From Acidobacteriaceae bacterium (lineage in GTDB: Bacteria; Acidobacteriota; Terriglobia; Terriglobales; Acidobacteriaceae), in assembly GCA_028283655.1 (NCBI GenBank), contig JAPWKE010000003.1, forward strand, positions 496,001 through 560,000: a DNA stretch of 64,000 bases. The letters run 5' to 3'. Position numbers and translations under genes: made by a program. The first letter of the stretch is position 1, and the number at the start of each line of letters is the position of its first letter. Positions 1-9,022 of this stretch are shown one piece after another. Below the pieces are notes generated by a model. That model had not been told where the DNA came from and did not search any database. It was given only the letters and a program-made list of their open reading frames with translations.

Positions 1-1
1 G

Positions 2-115
2 CGACTGGGCTTCCTCGATGGCAAGGAAGGCTTCATCTATTACGTGCTGCAGACGTTCTGGTTCCGCTTCCTGGTAGACGCCAAGCTCTGGGAAGCCCGT
101 AACGCAAAGCGTTAG
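2..115 (+). CDS. Glycosyltransferase family 2, C-terminal end (partial)
   Basis: Only the last 37 codons lie in the window; the start is outside. The visible end reads LGFLDGKEGFIYYVLQTFW and then FRFLVDAKLWE, which resembles the C-terminus of WaaE/KdtX-type family 2 glycosyltransferases that add sugars to polysaccharide or lipopolysaccharide intermediates at the inner face of the membrane. That family match is from recall of the motif, not from a search. The stop TAG at 113..115 overlaps the stop of the convergent acetyltransferase gene, so the two genes share bases 112..115. The exopolysaccharide genes that follow fit a role in surface sugar assembly. Confidence 0.6.
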   Translation, partial: RLGFLDGKEGFIYYVLQTFWFRFLVDAKLWEARNAKR

Positions 116-714
116 GGCTGCTCGCTGAGCACAGCTGCGCGGTCGCGCTGGCGAACGGCTTGCGCCGGGTTGCCGGAGTAAACCGTCCACGGCTCGAGAT
201 CGCGTCCAGCGATGCCTCCGAGGCCAAGCACTGCACCTTCGCCAACCTTGACCCCAGGCAGTACGGAGGAGCGTGCGCAGATCCACGCATACGCTCCGAT
301 CTCCATCTGGAACGATTGCAGCGGAAAGCGTGCATGGTTGTAATTATGCGTTGCACCGCAGATGTAGGCGTTCTGCGAGATGATGGCATGCGATCTCAAC
401 GTCATCAGCGACGGGTTATATAGCTCAACGCCATCGGCAGCCGCTACATGGTCTTCGCAAACCAGATTCCACGGCGCCCACACTTTGCTGCCGGGATAGA
501 AGTGGCAGTCCGGGCCGAGTGTCGCTCCGAAGAGTCGAAGCAGCATGGCACGCCATACGTGAGCTGGCCGTGGTGACGGCCTATAGAGCAGAAGCCAGAT
601 GATGTTCCACACGAGTCGCTTGAGCCGGTTCGAAAGCGGAAATGCGGCCTGCGTATAGGCATCGGCGGCTTGTGGCATTTGGTCGGCGGCGTTGTAATCG
701 CTCTGGCGTGGCAT
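112..714 (-). CDS. wcaF: WcaF-like sugar O-acetyltransferase (left-handed beta-helix)
   Basis: This 200-residue protein belongs by appearance to the hexapeptide-repeat acyltransferases, close to WcaF-type colanic-acid acetyltransferases. It would move an acetyl group from acetyl-CoA to a sugar of the exopolysaccharide in the cytoplasm. Seen in the sequence are an amphipathic N-terminal stretch (SNRLKRLVWNIIWLLLYRP), hexad-like repeats through residues 75..180, a histidine in the ATHNYNH segment that is a plausible catalytic base, and the typical ending YSGNPAQAVR. The length matches the family. It is the last gene of the minus-strand exopolysaccharide group and converges with the glycosyltransferase at the window start. 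Confidence 0.8.
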   Translation of the reverse strand: MPRQSDYNAADQMPQAADAYTQAAFPLSNRLKRLVWNIIWLLLYRPSPRPAHVWRAMLLRLFGATLGPDCHFYPGSKVWAPWNLVCEDHVAAADGVELYNPSLMTLRSHAIISQNAYICGATHNYNHARFPLQSFQMEIGAYAWICARSSVLPGVKVGEGAVLGLGGIAGRDLEPWTVYSGNPAQAVRQRDRAAVLSEQP

Positions 715-732
715 CAGGCCTCAGTGTAGCGG

Positions 733-1879
733 TTAGGGTGTCTTGTTGCGGAGGGTTTCTACAAGGCGAAGGATTGGTGCAGTGTTGCGGCGCATATCGT
801 AGCGCTCGGCGTAGGTCGCCAGCGCCTGTTGGCCCATAGTTGCTCGCTTTTCAGGGCTTAGAGCAAGCCATGCAGACAGCATTTTCTGAATACCTTGCGG
901 CGTGTCTTGCGCGACAAGGCCAGCTCCATCGGCTTCGATCTCCGGCGAAATATTGACCGGGTGCGTGATCAGCACGGGCTTGGCGGAGGCTAGTGCTTCG
1001 ACGACGGCGATGCCAAAGTTTTCCTGATGCGACGGAAGAGCAAAGGCCTCCGAAGCTGCGAAGGCACCCCACTTCAGCTCGCCTTCAAGCATTCCCGGCC
1101 AGTGAATTCTGCTGGCGACTTCAGGCGTCAACGTAGCGCGCAGACTGCTTGCCCACTCTTCATCGGCTCCTGGCCCGGCCATGACAAGATGAATCTCCGG
1201 ATGCTGCGGCGCCAGCTTCGTGAACGCGTCGAGCAGCAGGTCGGCACCCTTCTTCGGGTGAATCCGGCCGAGGTAGAGCAGGAAGCGCTTGCCCGCAAGT
1301 TCCGGGAAGGCAGCGTGAAAGACTCCACGCAGATGTTCTGCTTCGGCTGGCGGAGGTGTCGTTCCCAACGCAGTCACTTCCGGGATCCAGCGATGCATCC
1401 AGGGGAAGCTCTCTGCTGCTAAATCACGTTCGAGGGCGGTAGTAAACAGCACGCGGTCGGCTCGGCGCAGGTTCCAGTACTCTGCAATCATCCAGAAGGG
1501 TAGCTTCTTCACGTGCTTCAGCGGGAAGGCGCGCTTGAAGTACGGGTCGAGCATGCCGTGCGGGAAGACCATGAACGGGATACGTCCGGCAAAGGCTTTG
1601 CGAGCAGCGATGCCGGGATAGCTCCAAAGCCCATGCATGATGGCCCCGTCGAAGCGATGACGGTTTGCCTTCAGCCAGGGCAGCAGCTCAGCCTCCGCCG
1701 GCTTCGCCCATGCCGTGCGCTGGTGCAGGGTAGATGGCGAGAAATGGGGCGTCCGCGGGGTCAGCTGTCACGACCTCGCTGGTGTAGCCCTCGGGCTGAT
1801 GCTCAACCATCATACGAACGGCCGTTTGCGGCCCGCCGCCTTTGGGGTCTAGCGTGCCGACGATGTGAAGGATCCGCAT
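733..1879 (-). pseudogene. Glycosyltransferase family 4 gene, frameshifted
   Basis: Two overlapping pieces in different frames make one GT-B glycosyltransferase of about 380 residues. The first piece starts at 1879 with MRILHIVGTLDPKGGGPQ, the usual N-terminus of GT4 enzymes with its glycine-rich loop. The second piece carries the rest, including MHGLWSYPG, FPHGMLDPYF and the donor-site segment ALPSHQENFGIAVVEALA. The frame is lost where the coding strand reads ATGGGCG (plus-strand run CCC at 1707..1709). Dropping one G joins HGM to AKPAEAELLPWLK and restores the whole family pattern. Either the gene is inactive or the extra base is a sequencing error. The gene lies 6 bp downstream of another GT4 gene, in line with a shared transcript. 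Confidence 0.75.
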
Positions 1880-1885
1880 CGTCGC

Positions 1886-3148
1886 CTACGCCTTGAGCTT
1901 GCGTGTGGTGTGGGCCAATGCTTTTCGCAGGCCTTGCACGTCCTGCTCAAAACTCCAGCCGTCCATTCGTAGACGCGAGGCTTCGCCCATCTGCATCGGC
2001 GTTTCAGGTGTCGCGAAGACGCGTCCCAGAGCCTGGGCCAGGGCATTGACGTCACCCACTGGATAAACACAGCCTTCGACGCCGTCAGTCACGAGATCGA
2101 GTGCTGAGCCTACGTCGGTGGAAACAATGACCGGGCAGCCCGCTGCCATGGACTCGTTCACAATGAGGCCCCAGGGCTCATGCCGCGAGGGGAGAACGAA
2201 TACCGAGGAGATGGCGAAGAACGCAGGCAATTCGGATTGATTTCGGAAGCCAGCGAAGCGAACATCGGCGTCCAGGCCAAGTAACTTGACCTGAGTTTCC
2301 AGATTGGTGCGCTCTTCGCCGTCGCCCACGATTACCAGATAGGGCTTTGGCTGTGCATCGGACAATGTCTGACGCCACTGGGCAAAGGCTGCAACGAGCT
2401 GGTCGGCGAGCTTGCGAGTTTGCAGCTTGGAGGCGAAGAGTACGACCGGGCGTCCAAACTCAAGCTGTAGCTCTTTCCGCAACGTGTCGCGCTTTGGAAG
2501 CGACGCTGCCGCGAGACGCGCGAAGTAAGCGTTGTCTACCGCGTATGGAAAAAGGAACTGTGGGACTTTGTCTCCCCAGTAATAATGCCAATAGGCCGCG
2601 TTATGAGATCCGATGGGCATGACCGCATCGATCCCTCGGCCCAGCAGGTTGAAGAATAGAGATTTGATCGCAAGTTTCAAACCGGAGCGTTCACGGTCGG
2701 CCAGCCAGCTTTCCGCACGCAACAGCACTGGGATGCCCAGCGCGTTGGCTGCGAGGATAGCCTGCAATGTGTTCACAGAAGCGTAGCCGTGCACCCAGAG
2801 TGCGTCAAAGCGTGGTGTTCCGTCAGCGTTCTGCAGCGCCCGTAGCATGCCACGGGAGATAGGCGTCGTCGGGGAAACGCCGCCCTTGTCATGGAGAGGT
2901 TTGAGGAACTCGGAGCGATAGCCTTCGAGCAAGGGCACGTCCCATGCCACCTCAACGCCAAAGCCTTCATCCTTGTACGAACGGACAGAGAAGTCTGAGC
3001 CGAAGAGTACGGTCAGATCGATCTCTGGTTCTTGCGTGATGCGTCGTAACAGGGGGGCCTGGTACTGAATGGGATGGGAGACGTAATACCCCAGCCGCAC
3101 GGCTGGGGTATTGCCCTGAGTGATTTCTGGAATCGAAGCAGTCGTCAT
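1886..3148 (-). CDS. Glycosyltransferase family 4
   Basis: The 420-residue product looks like a retaining GT-B glycosyltransferase that transfers a sugar from a nucleotide donor to the growing exopolysaccharide repeat unit. The N-terminal half has the acceptor-side start LGYYVSHPIQYQAPLLRRI. The C-terminal half has the donor-binding signature FVLPSRHEPWGLIVNESMA, with the EPWG..VNE acid pair, then AAGCPVIVSTDVGSALDLV. Length is normal. It sits between the Wza-like gene (10 bp gap) and the frameshifted glycosyltransferase (6 bp gap), so all are probably one operon read leftwards. The exact sugar cannot be told from sequence. Confidence 0.85.
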   Translation of the reverse strand: MTTASIPEITQGNTPAVRLGYYVSHPIQYQAPLLRRITQEPEIDLTVLFGSDFSVRSYKDEGFGVEVAWDVPLLEGYRSEFLKPLHDKGGVSPTTPISRGMLRALQNADGTPRFDALWVHGYASVNTLQAILAANALGIPVLLRAESWLADRERSGLKLAIKSLFFNLLGRGIDAVMPIGSHNAAYWHYYWGDKVPQFLFPYAVDNAYFARLAAASLPKRDTLRKELQLEFGRPVVLFASKLQTRKLADQLVAAFAQWRQTLSDAQPKPYLVIVGDGEERTNLETQVKLLGLDADVRFAGFRNQSELPAFFAISSVFVLPSRHEPWGLIVNESMAAGCPVIVSTDVGSALDLVTDGVEGCVYPVGDVNALAQALGRVFATPETPMQMGEASRLRMDGWSFEQDVQGLRKALAHTTRKLKA

Positions 3149-3158
3149 TATTCGCTAC

Positions 3159-4184
3159 CTATCGAGCGATAGTCATGGCGGAGATTGCGATAGAAACCGC
3201 CGAGAGGAGCACACCTAGACCACCGCTCGTTATGGCTACCTTCAATGCGCTACTTGGCAGGAAGACGATATCGTCGGCTTGCAGAATGGGGTCGGGAACG
3301 CGGCCGTAAAGTACATCCTTGATGTTCAGGTTGACAACCGTGCGCTGGCCGTTGACGGTACGAATGAGGCGGAGCCCATCGTACTTTGCGGTAGCCGCAT
3401 CCGCCCCGCCAGAAAGCGCAGTTGCCTGCATGAGGGTGAGCTTATGATCACCGCTCAAAGGCAGGATGCCTTGCGCCTTGAAGGAACCCACCATGTAAAC
3501 GATGCCCGCACGGTTGATGAAGACACTGTCACCTGGTAGCACCGGAACATTGGCGGCCGGGCTGGTGTAGGGGTTGTTCCCCATATCCAGGACGATTGCC
3601 TTGTCTACCCCCGGGCGGTTGATCGTGACAATGTGGCTGGCGGTAGTAGGCAGGCCACCGGCGGCGATGATGACATCGATGAGGCGACGGCGGCTCAGGA
3701 CTGGAATAACGGCGTTGGTTTCGCCATAAACCGTCGCGTTGGAGTTCGGGCTTTCGAGCAGATTGATCGTAACGATCGGGTGACGGTAGATACCCGCCTC
3801 GACCAGTCGTTCCGCTAGCAGTTGCTGTGCGTCATCAATGCTTTTGCCCTTCAGCGAAACCTCTCCGACTAAAGGGAAGCGCGCGGTAGCGGCTTCGTCC
3901 AACCGAAGGGTGACAGGGTACTCCTGCCCAAAGATGGTCACACTGATCAGATCGCCGGGTGTGAGGTGGTAGTCCGTGGGAGAGGGGTAGAGCAGGGCTC
4001 GATCCGTGGTGATGACATTCAGGTTCGAGCGCTGTTGCTGTTGTTGCAGTCCCAGAGCCGCGCGCGAGTTATTGTTTAGCGTGCCCGCGGGCAGAGTGCC
4101 GGGAGTCGTCAAGCCTGATTGCGCTACCGCAATGGAGCAGGCGGAGAGCAGTAGCATCGCGTGCAGAATGTTGGTTTTCTTCAT
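3159..4184 (-). CDS. Wza-like polysaccharide export protein (SLBB domains)
   Basis: This 341-residue exported protein should form or line the outer-membrane export channel for the exopolysaccharide. An N-terminal signal sequence is visible (ILHAMLLLSACSIAVAQ). A polysaccharide export domain follows with YHLTPGDLISVTIFGQEY, and then two SLBB-like beta-grasp segments around residues 150..300 (for example VPVLPGDSVFINR and ILQADDIVFLP). The C-terminus ends in a hydrophobic helix (GGLGVLLSAVSIAISAMTIA), as in Wza where a C-terminal helix spans the outer membrane. No clear lipobox was seen; the cysteine in LLLSACS could serve as one. Its start ATG overlaps the stop of the upstream kinase gene by 4 bp, so the two are translationally coupled. 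Confidence 0.85.
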   Translation of the reverse strand: MKKTNILHAMLLLSACSIAVAQSGLTTPGTLPAGTLNNNSRAALGLQQQQQRSNLNVITTDRALLYPSPTDYHLTPGDLISVTIFGQEYPVTLRLDEAATARFPLVGEVSLKGKSIDDAQQLLAERLVEAGIYRHPIVTINLLESPNSNATVYGETNAVIPVLSRRRLIDVIIAAGGLPTTASHIVTINRPGVDKAIVLDMGNNPYTSPAANVPVLPGDSVFINRAGIVYMVGSFKAQGILPLSGDHKLTLMQATALSGGADAATAKYDGLRLIRTVNGQRTVVNLNIKDVLYGRVPDPILQADDIVFLPSSALKVAITSGGLGVLLSAVSIAISAMTIAR

Positions 4185-6460
4185 CGCGAGCGCCCTTCCT
4201 TGGATGCCTTTTCAGCGGTCTCGTTTTGGGTGTCCCAGGCGGCCTTCTCGACGCCTCCTGAGCCATAAGCGGAGTAGCCGGAGTAGCCATAGTAGGCATA
4301 ATACTCAGGCGAGTTGAGGTCGACGGCATTTAGAGCCAGACCTGCCATTCTCGCACCGACACGTTCGAGCAAGTCGCGGCTACGGCGGATGGCCTGTCGC
4401 GTGCTCTTGCCATGGCGAACGATCAGAATCACGGCATCGGCATCGCGAGCCAGAATAACGGAGTCGGTAACGGAAAGCAGTGGCGGGGAGTCGAGCACAA
4501 TGTGCGTGTACTGCCCGCGAACTTTCTTGAGCAACTCATGCATGGCGTTGGAGCCGAGCATTTCTGTTGGGAAGGGAGGGACCGGTCCAGAAACGAGGAT
4601 ATCCAGGGATGGCATATCCGAACTGGTTTGTATAGCTTCTTCTAAGGTAGAAGCGCCAGCCAGGACAGTTGTAAGGCCAATCTTGGCGTTGAGGCCTAGG
4701 CGATGGTGAACGCTCGGGCGGCGCAGATCCGCATCGATGAGAAGCACGCGTACCTCGCGTTGCGCCATGACAAAGGCAAGATTCAACGCTGCAGTCGTTT
4801 TACCTTCGCTTGGAGTGGAGCTGGTCAAAAGGACTAGCTTTGGTTCTCCACCCAGGGTCGAAAGTAACAGGCTTGTACGCAGTGCGCGGAATGCTTCCGC
4901 AAACTGGCTTCTAGGTGAGTTCAGAACCCCAAGATTGCGGTAGGCCGGTGACGCCGAGGCTGCTTCATTCGCGCGTCTGGCTCGTGGGATAAGAGCCAGC
5001 GAGGGCAGCCCCGAGATGCTTTCCAACTCAGAAACGGTCTGAATTCCAGTGTCGAGCGAATCCACGATGAAGACCACAATTAAGCCGACGATCGTCAATA
5101 CCAGAAAGTTGATCAGCATGACCGTTGAGGCCCGTTCCATCGACGGATTGACGGGAGCGTGTGCGTAATCGACGATATCGATTTCTGTAGCTTCCAGGCC
5201 AGCCTGGATACCTGCGGAGCGAAGCCGATCGTTCAGGCTTTCATACAGGGTACGGCTGGACTCAAAGTCACGCTGCAGGAGCGTGTATTGGAGGAGATCG
5301 TCGCGCAGGCGATAAGCATCAGCTTTTTCCGACTCAAGGGCAGAGCGAGTTCCATTCTCATCGGCACGGGCAGCGGAGTATTCTTCGTGCGCCTGGATCA
5401 GCAACCGCTTTTGTTCGTTATCTATCTGAACAGTTAGTTCGTTAATCTCTGCCTGCACCGCCTCGACACGGGGATTCTTCGGGCCGAGGTCTGTCGAGAT
5501 CTGTGCCAGCTGTACGCGAGCTTCCTCCCGCTGGGTGCGAAGTTGAGTCAGAGGTGTCGCCGCTGTGGTTCCCCTGGTCGCAACATCGATAGTGGTATCG
5601 AGTGCACCGGGATCCATTTTGTTCAAAATCTGGTAGCGCGATCCTGAAAGGATGCGGTGGATTTCAGCCTCACCAACCGCGTGGGTCAGCATGTCGAGGT
5701 TGCTGGCGATCTGGTTTTTGGTTGGATCAAAGCCCAGAACGCCGATTTTCTTGCCAAGCTCAATCACTCGAGCCTGTGAATCTTCGACCTTGTCCTTCAA
5801 ATCTCCGAGTTGTCCCGAGAGGAAATCTGAAGCACGCTTGGTCGCATCGAAACGCGTTTGCATGCTCCGACGGATGTACTCCGTCATCAAATGATTGACG
5901 ATATCTGCCGACAGTTTGGCGTTCAGCGTCTGACCGCTAATGCTGATAATGTCTGTTTTCGGCACACTTGTGACATTGATGGACGAATCGAGCATTCCGA
6001 CAATCGATTCGCGTGTCGCCGGATCGTCCAGGCTCGCATGTTTCATCGGCCCTTTGGCGTTCAGAAACTCGCGGTTATTTGCCAAATCAAGGTCGCGGGC
6101 AACGCTCAGCAGCAAAGTCTGGCTTTTCAGAATAGCTATCTGCGTGGCCGTGCTGTAGCTCGTATCGCCACCACCCATGCCTGCGGCCGCATGTGCTGCT
6201 CCCGACCGCAGAGCACTGGAGGAACCACCGCCGATTTCCAATGTGCCCGAGGCCTCGTAAACGCGAGGTCGTTGCTTCACCCTGTATCCGCCGAGCAAAA
6301 GGCCTACAGTGCAAAAAGCTGCGAGTATCCACTTACGCTTGCGAAGCGTCGCGATGGCTTCTACCAAGCCGCTATCGTTTGGGGCGGGGTGCAGACTTGC
6401 AGCTCCAGAGCGAGGGGCGACGGAGGCTGGCGTCTGAGGTTGGTGTGGCTCGGGGCTCAT
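4181..6460 (-). CDS. Wzc-like polysaccharide co-polymerase and tyrosine autokinase
   Basis: The 759-residue protein combines a Wzz-type chain-length regulator with a bacterial tyrosine kinase and sits in the inner membrane. Membrane segments lie near residues 44..58 and 443..466, with a long coiled-coil periplasmic part between (about 200..420). The cytosolic kinase has the Walker A motif STPSEGKTT (548..556), Walker A' LLIDADLRRP (573..582) and Walker B IVLDSPP (654..660). The tail carries a tyrosine cluster, YYAYYGYSGYSAY (720..732), the usual autophosphorylation site. Phosphorylation cycles are known to control polymer length and export in this family. It is the first gene of the minus-strand operon and is divergent from ugd. 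Confidence 0.93.
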   Translation of the reverse strand: MSPEPHQPQTPASVAPRSGAASLHPAPNDSGLVEAIATLRKRKWILAAFCTVGLLLGGYRVKQRPRVYEASGTLEIGGGSSSALRSGAAHAAAGMGGGDTSYSTATQIAILKSQTLLLSVARDLDLANNREFLNAKGPMKHASLDDPATRESIVGMLDSSINVTSVPKTDIISISGQTLNAKLSADIVNHLMTEYIRRSMQTRFDATKRASDFLSGQLGDLKDKVEDSQARVIELGKKIGVLGFDPTKNQIASNLDMLTHAVGEAEIHRILSGSRYQILNKMDPGALDTTIDVATRGTTAATPLTQLRTQREEARVQLAQISTDLGPKNPRVEAVQAEINELTVQIDNEQKRLLIQAHEEYSAARADENGTRSALESEKADAYRLRDDLLQYTLLQRDFESSRTLYESLNDRLRSAGIQAGLEATEIDIVDYAHAPVNPSMERASTVMLINFLVLTIVGLIVVFIVDSLDTGIQTVSELESISGLPSLALIPRARRANEAASASPAYRNLGVLNSPRSQFAEAFRALRTSLLLSTLGGEPKLVLLTSSTPSEGKTTAALNLAFVMAQREVRVLLIDADLRRPSVHHRLGLNAKIGLTTVLAGASTLEEAIQTSSDMPSLDILVSGPVPPFPTEMLGSNAMHELLKKVRGQYTHIVLDSPPLLSVTDSVILARDADAVILIVRHGKSTRQAIRRSRDLLERVGARMAGLALNAVDLNSPEYYAYYGYSGYSAYGSGGVEKAAWDTQNETAEKASKEGRSR

Positions 6461-6557
6461 TGTGATCAGTTTACGCGATATTTCTCACGGCAGACGGCGC
6501 GCTAACAGCCGTAGAGTTTAGGCTAGTGAAAAGTCTTGTGGAGAGATGCCCTAGCCA

Positions 6558-7961
6558 ATGAGTACTCCGATTCAAATTGCCGTTGTCGGTTCTGGTTACG
6601 TCGGTCTTGTCGCCGCCGTTTGTTTTGCTGAAATGGGTCACAACGTCGTTTGTGTCGATAACGACCAGCGCAAGGTGGATGCATTGCGCGGTGGCGATAC
6701 GTTGATTCATGAGGAGCACCTTCCTGGGTTGCTTCGTCGTCACGGCAACAAAGGCGTGACATTTACAACTGATCTGGCGGAAGCGACGCAGAATGCCGCA
6801 GCTATCTTTATCGCTGTGGGTACCCCGCAGTCGGAGACCGGCGATGCAGATCTGTCGTATGTCGAGGCTGTTGCCAGCGAAATTGCTCGTCACATGAACA
6901 GCTATAAGGTGATCGTAGAAAAGAGCACCGTGCCTGTTTACACCAACGAGTGGATTCGTCGCGTCATCGAGCGCAATGGTGTTCCGCGCGAGATGTTCGA
7001 TGTGGTGTCCAACCCTGAGTTCCTGCGTGAAGGCACGGCTGTCGAAGACTTTCTGCATCCCGATCGCATTGTTGTGGGCGCAGACTCGGAACGCGCTGCC
7101 GCTGTTCTGGGAAGCATCTATGCTCCTCTTACAGATGGCAGCTACTACAAGGCCGCTGAGCCGATTCCCGGTGTTTGTAGCCAGGAGTCACCGGCGCCGA
7201 TCCTCTTCACGTCGACGAAGAGTGCAGAGATCATCAAGCATGCTTCGAATGCGTTCCTTGCACTGAAGATTTCGTTCATCAATGCTGTCTCCAACCTTTG
7301 CGAAGCAGCTGACGCCAACGTGGAGCAGGTCGCTCATGGCATTGGCCTCGACTCCCGCATTGGTCCGAAGTTCCTGCGCCCGGGCATTGGCTACGGTGGC
7401 TCCTGCTTCCCGAAGGATGTGGCCGCGTTCCGCTCGGTGGCTGATCAGATGGGCGTGGATTTCAGCCTTCTTACGGAGGTTGAGCGTATTAACGTCTCGC
7501 AGAAGAAGCGCTTCCTCGCGAAGGTTCGCTCTGCGTTGTGGACGCTTCGTGGCAAGCGCCTCGGCGTGCTCGGACTCGCGTTCAAGGGCGAGACGGACGA
7601 CATTCGTGAGAGCCCGGCTATCGATCTCTGCGAGATGCTGCTGAGCGAAGGCTGCCAGATTGTGGCCTATGACCCTGCGGCGATGGATCGTGCCAAGGAA
7701 GAGTTGAAGCCGAGCGCGCAGATGTCTTATGTAGGCAGCATCCAAGAAGCGGCCACCGATGCGGATGCTCTGCTGATCCTTACGGACTGGTCAGAGTTCA
7801 AGACTGTCGACCTGGATATGCTGCAGAAGTCGTTGCGTTACCCGATCGTCATTGACGGGCGCAATCTTTTTGAACCGCGGACGATGGCTGAGGCCGGTTT
7901 CACGTATTTGAGCGTGGGGCGTCCCGCCGCAAATCCTTTCCGTGAACGCACGAAGGCCTAG
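6558..7961 (+). CDS. ugd: UDP-glucose 6-dehydrogenase
   Basis: The enzyme oxidises UDP-glucose to UDP-glucuronate with two NAD+ in the cytoplasm, supplying acid sugar for the exopolysaccharide. The 467-residue protein opens with the Rossmann loop VVGSGYVGLVAA. The central domain carries the catalytic cysteine in GYGGSCFPKDV (Cys283), and the C-terminal domain has GLAFKGETDDIRESP, the UDP-binding part of the family. An insertion of about 25 residues around positions 192..216 is longer than in the short bacterial enzymes. The gene is divergent from the kinase gene and is followed by the UDP-glucuronate decarboxylase, its natural partner. Confidence 0.95.
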   Translation: MSTPIQIAVVGSGYVGLVAAVCFAEMGHNVVCVDNDQRKVDALRGGDTLIHEEHLPGLLRRHGNKGVTFTTDLAEATQNAAAIFIAVGTPQSETGDADLSYVEAVASEIARHMNSYKVIVEKSTVPVYTNEWIRRVIERNGVPREMFDVVSNPEFLREGTAVEDFLHPDRIVVGADSERAAAVLGSIYAPLTDGSYYKAAEPIPGVCSQESPAPILFTSTKSAEIIKHASNAFLALKISFINAVSNLCEAADANVEQVAHGIGLDSRIGPKFLRPGIGYGGSCFPKDVAAFRSVADQMGVDFSLLTEVERINVSQKKRFLAKVRSALWTLRGKRLGVLGLAFKGETDDIRESPAIDLCEMLLSEGCQIVAYDPAAMDRAKEELKPSAQMSYVGSIQEAATDADALLILTDWSEFKTVDLDMLQKSLRYPIVIDGRNLFEPRTMAEAGFTYLSVGRPAANPFRERTKA

Positions 7962-7994
7962 GCCTTCGTGCCTTGGTCTCTTGGGAGAATTCAT

Positions 7995-8951
7995 TTGAGT
8001 CAACCGCTGATTCTGGTTACGGGAGCCGCAGGCTTCCTGGGATCGCATCTGTGCGATGTACTGCTGGCCGAAGGGAACGATGTTCTCGGAGTGGACAACC
8101 TTGCCACAGGTAGCCTCGCCAATCTGGAGCACGTGAAGAACGAGGCACGTTTTCGTTTTGAGCAGGCTGACATCTGTCAGCCGTTCGACTACGGTCACGT
8201 GGATTATGTCTTCAACCTGGCTTCGCCGGCCAGCCCTGTCGACTACATGCGTCTCGGGATCGAGACGTTGCAGGTCGGCTCGGCGGGTACGATCAACACG
8301 CTCGAAGTCGCAAAGAAGTACGGCGCAGGCTATCTGCATGCGTCGACTTCGGAGTGCTATGGCGACCCGGAAGTTCATCCGCAGGTAGAGAGCTACTGGG
8401 GCAATGTGAATCCGATCGGACCGCGGTCGGTGTATGACGAAGCGAAGCGCTTCTCTGAAGCTGCTGTGACGGCGTACAACCGCTATCACAACGTCAACAC
8501 GCACCTCGTACGTATCTTCAATACGTACGGCCCGCGTTTGCAGGCTAACGATGGCCGTGTCATCTCGAACTTCATGATGCAGGCTCTTCGTGGCGTGCCG
8601 TTGACGATTTACGGCGATGGTAAACAGACTCGTTCGTTCTGCTACGTCTCGGATCTTGTTGCGGGCATTGTGGCTCTGTCGAAGAGTGCGGAGCACCTGC
8701 CGACGAACATCGGCAACCCCGGTGAGTTCACCATGATCGAGTGCGCGCAGGAAGTCCTTGCGCTTACCGGATCGAAGAGCGAGCTGACCTTCCAGCCGCT
8801 GCCTCAGGATGACCCCAAGCAGCGCAAGCCGGATATTACTAAAGCGAAGAGCCTGCTTGGTTGGGAGCCTAAGGTTCCTCTGCGTGAGGGCCTTGCGAAG
8901 AGCCTGGATTACTTCAAGGCATGTGTTGCTCGCGAAGCTGACGCAAAGTAA
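7995..8951 (+). CDS. UDP-glucuronate decarboxylase (UDP-xylose synthase)
   Basis: This short-chain dehydrogenase-type enzyme should convert UDP-glucuronate to UDP-xylose. The NAD loop [10 protein letters not shown] is near the N-terminus. The active-site serine/threonine segment STSECYGD and the YxxxK pair in SVYDEAKR follow, with the family-typical [11 protein letters not shown]. The frame is open from a GTG at 7968, but TTG at 7995 has GGGAGA placed 6 bp upstream and gives the usual N-terminus SQPLILVTG, so I chose it (318 residues). It follows ugd by 33 bp and uses the ugd product. UDP-xylose points to a xylose-containing polymer, or to a further conversion encoded elsewhere. Confidence 0.9.
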   Translation: MSQPLILVTGAAGFLGSHLCDVLLAEGNDVLGVDNLATGSLANLEHVKNEARFRFEQADICQPFDYGHVDYVFNLASPASPVDYMRLGIETLQVGSAGTINTLEVAKKYGAGYLHASTSECYGDPEVHPQVESYWGNVNPIGPRSVYDEAKRFSEAAVTAYNRYHNVNTHLVRIFNTYGPRLQANDGRVISNFMMQALRGVPLTIYGDGKQTRSFCYVSDLVAGIVALSKSAEHLPTNIGNPGEFTMIECAQEVLALTGSKSELTFQPLPQDDPKQRKPDITKAKSLLGWEPKVPLREGLAKSLDYFKACVAREADAK

Positions 8952-8957
8952 GCTTCA

Positions 8958-9009
8958 CCTCCAACGACAAGGGCCGCAGAGATTTCTCTGTGGCCCTTGT
9001 CGTTGGAGG
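8958..9009. terminator. Strong bidirectional terminator hairpin
   Basis: A 24-bp inverted repeat with a four-base ATTT loop and a single G-U pair lies between the convergent decarboxylase and Wzi-like genes. The arms begin CCTCCAACGACAAGGGCC and end with its complement. Confidence 0.85.
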
Positions 9010-9022
9010 CTGTTCGGAGTGC

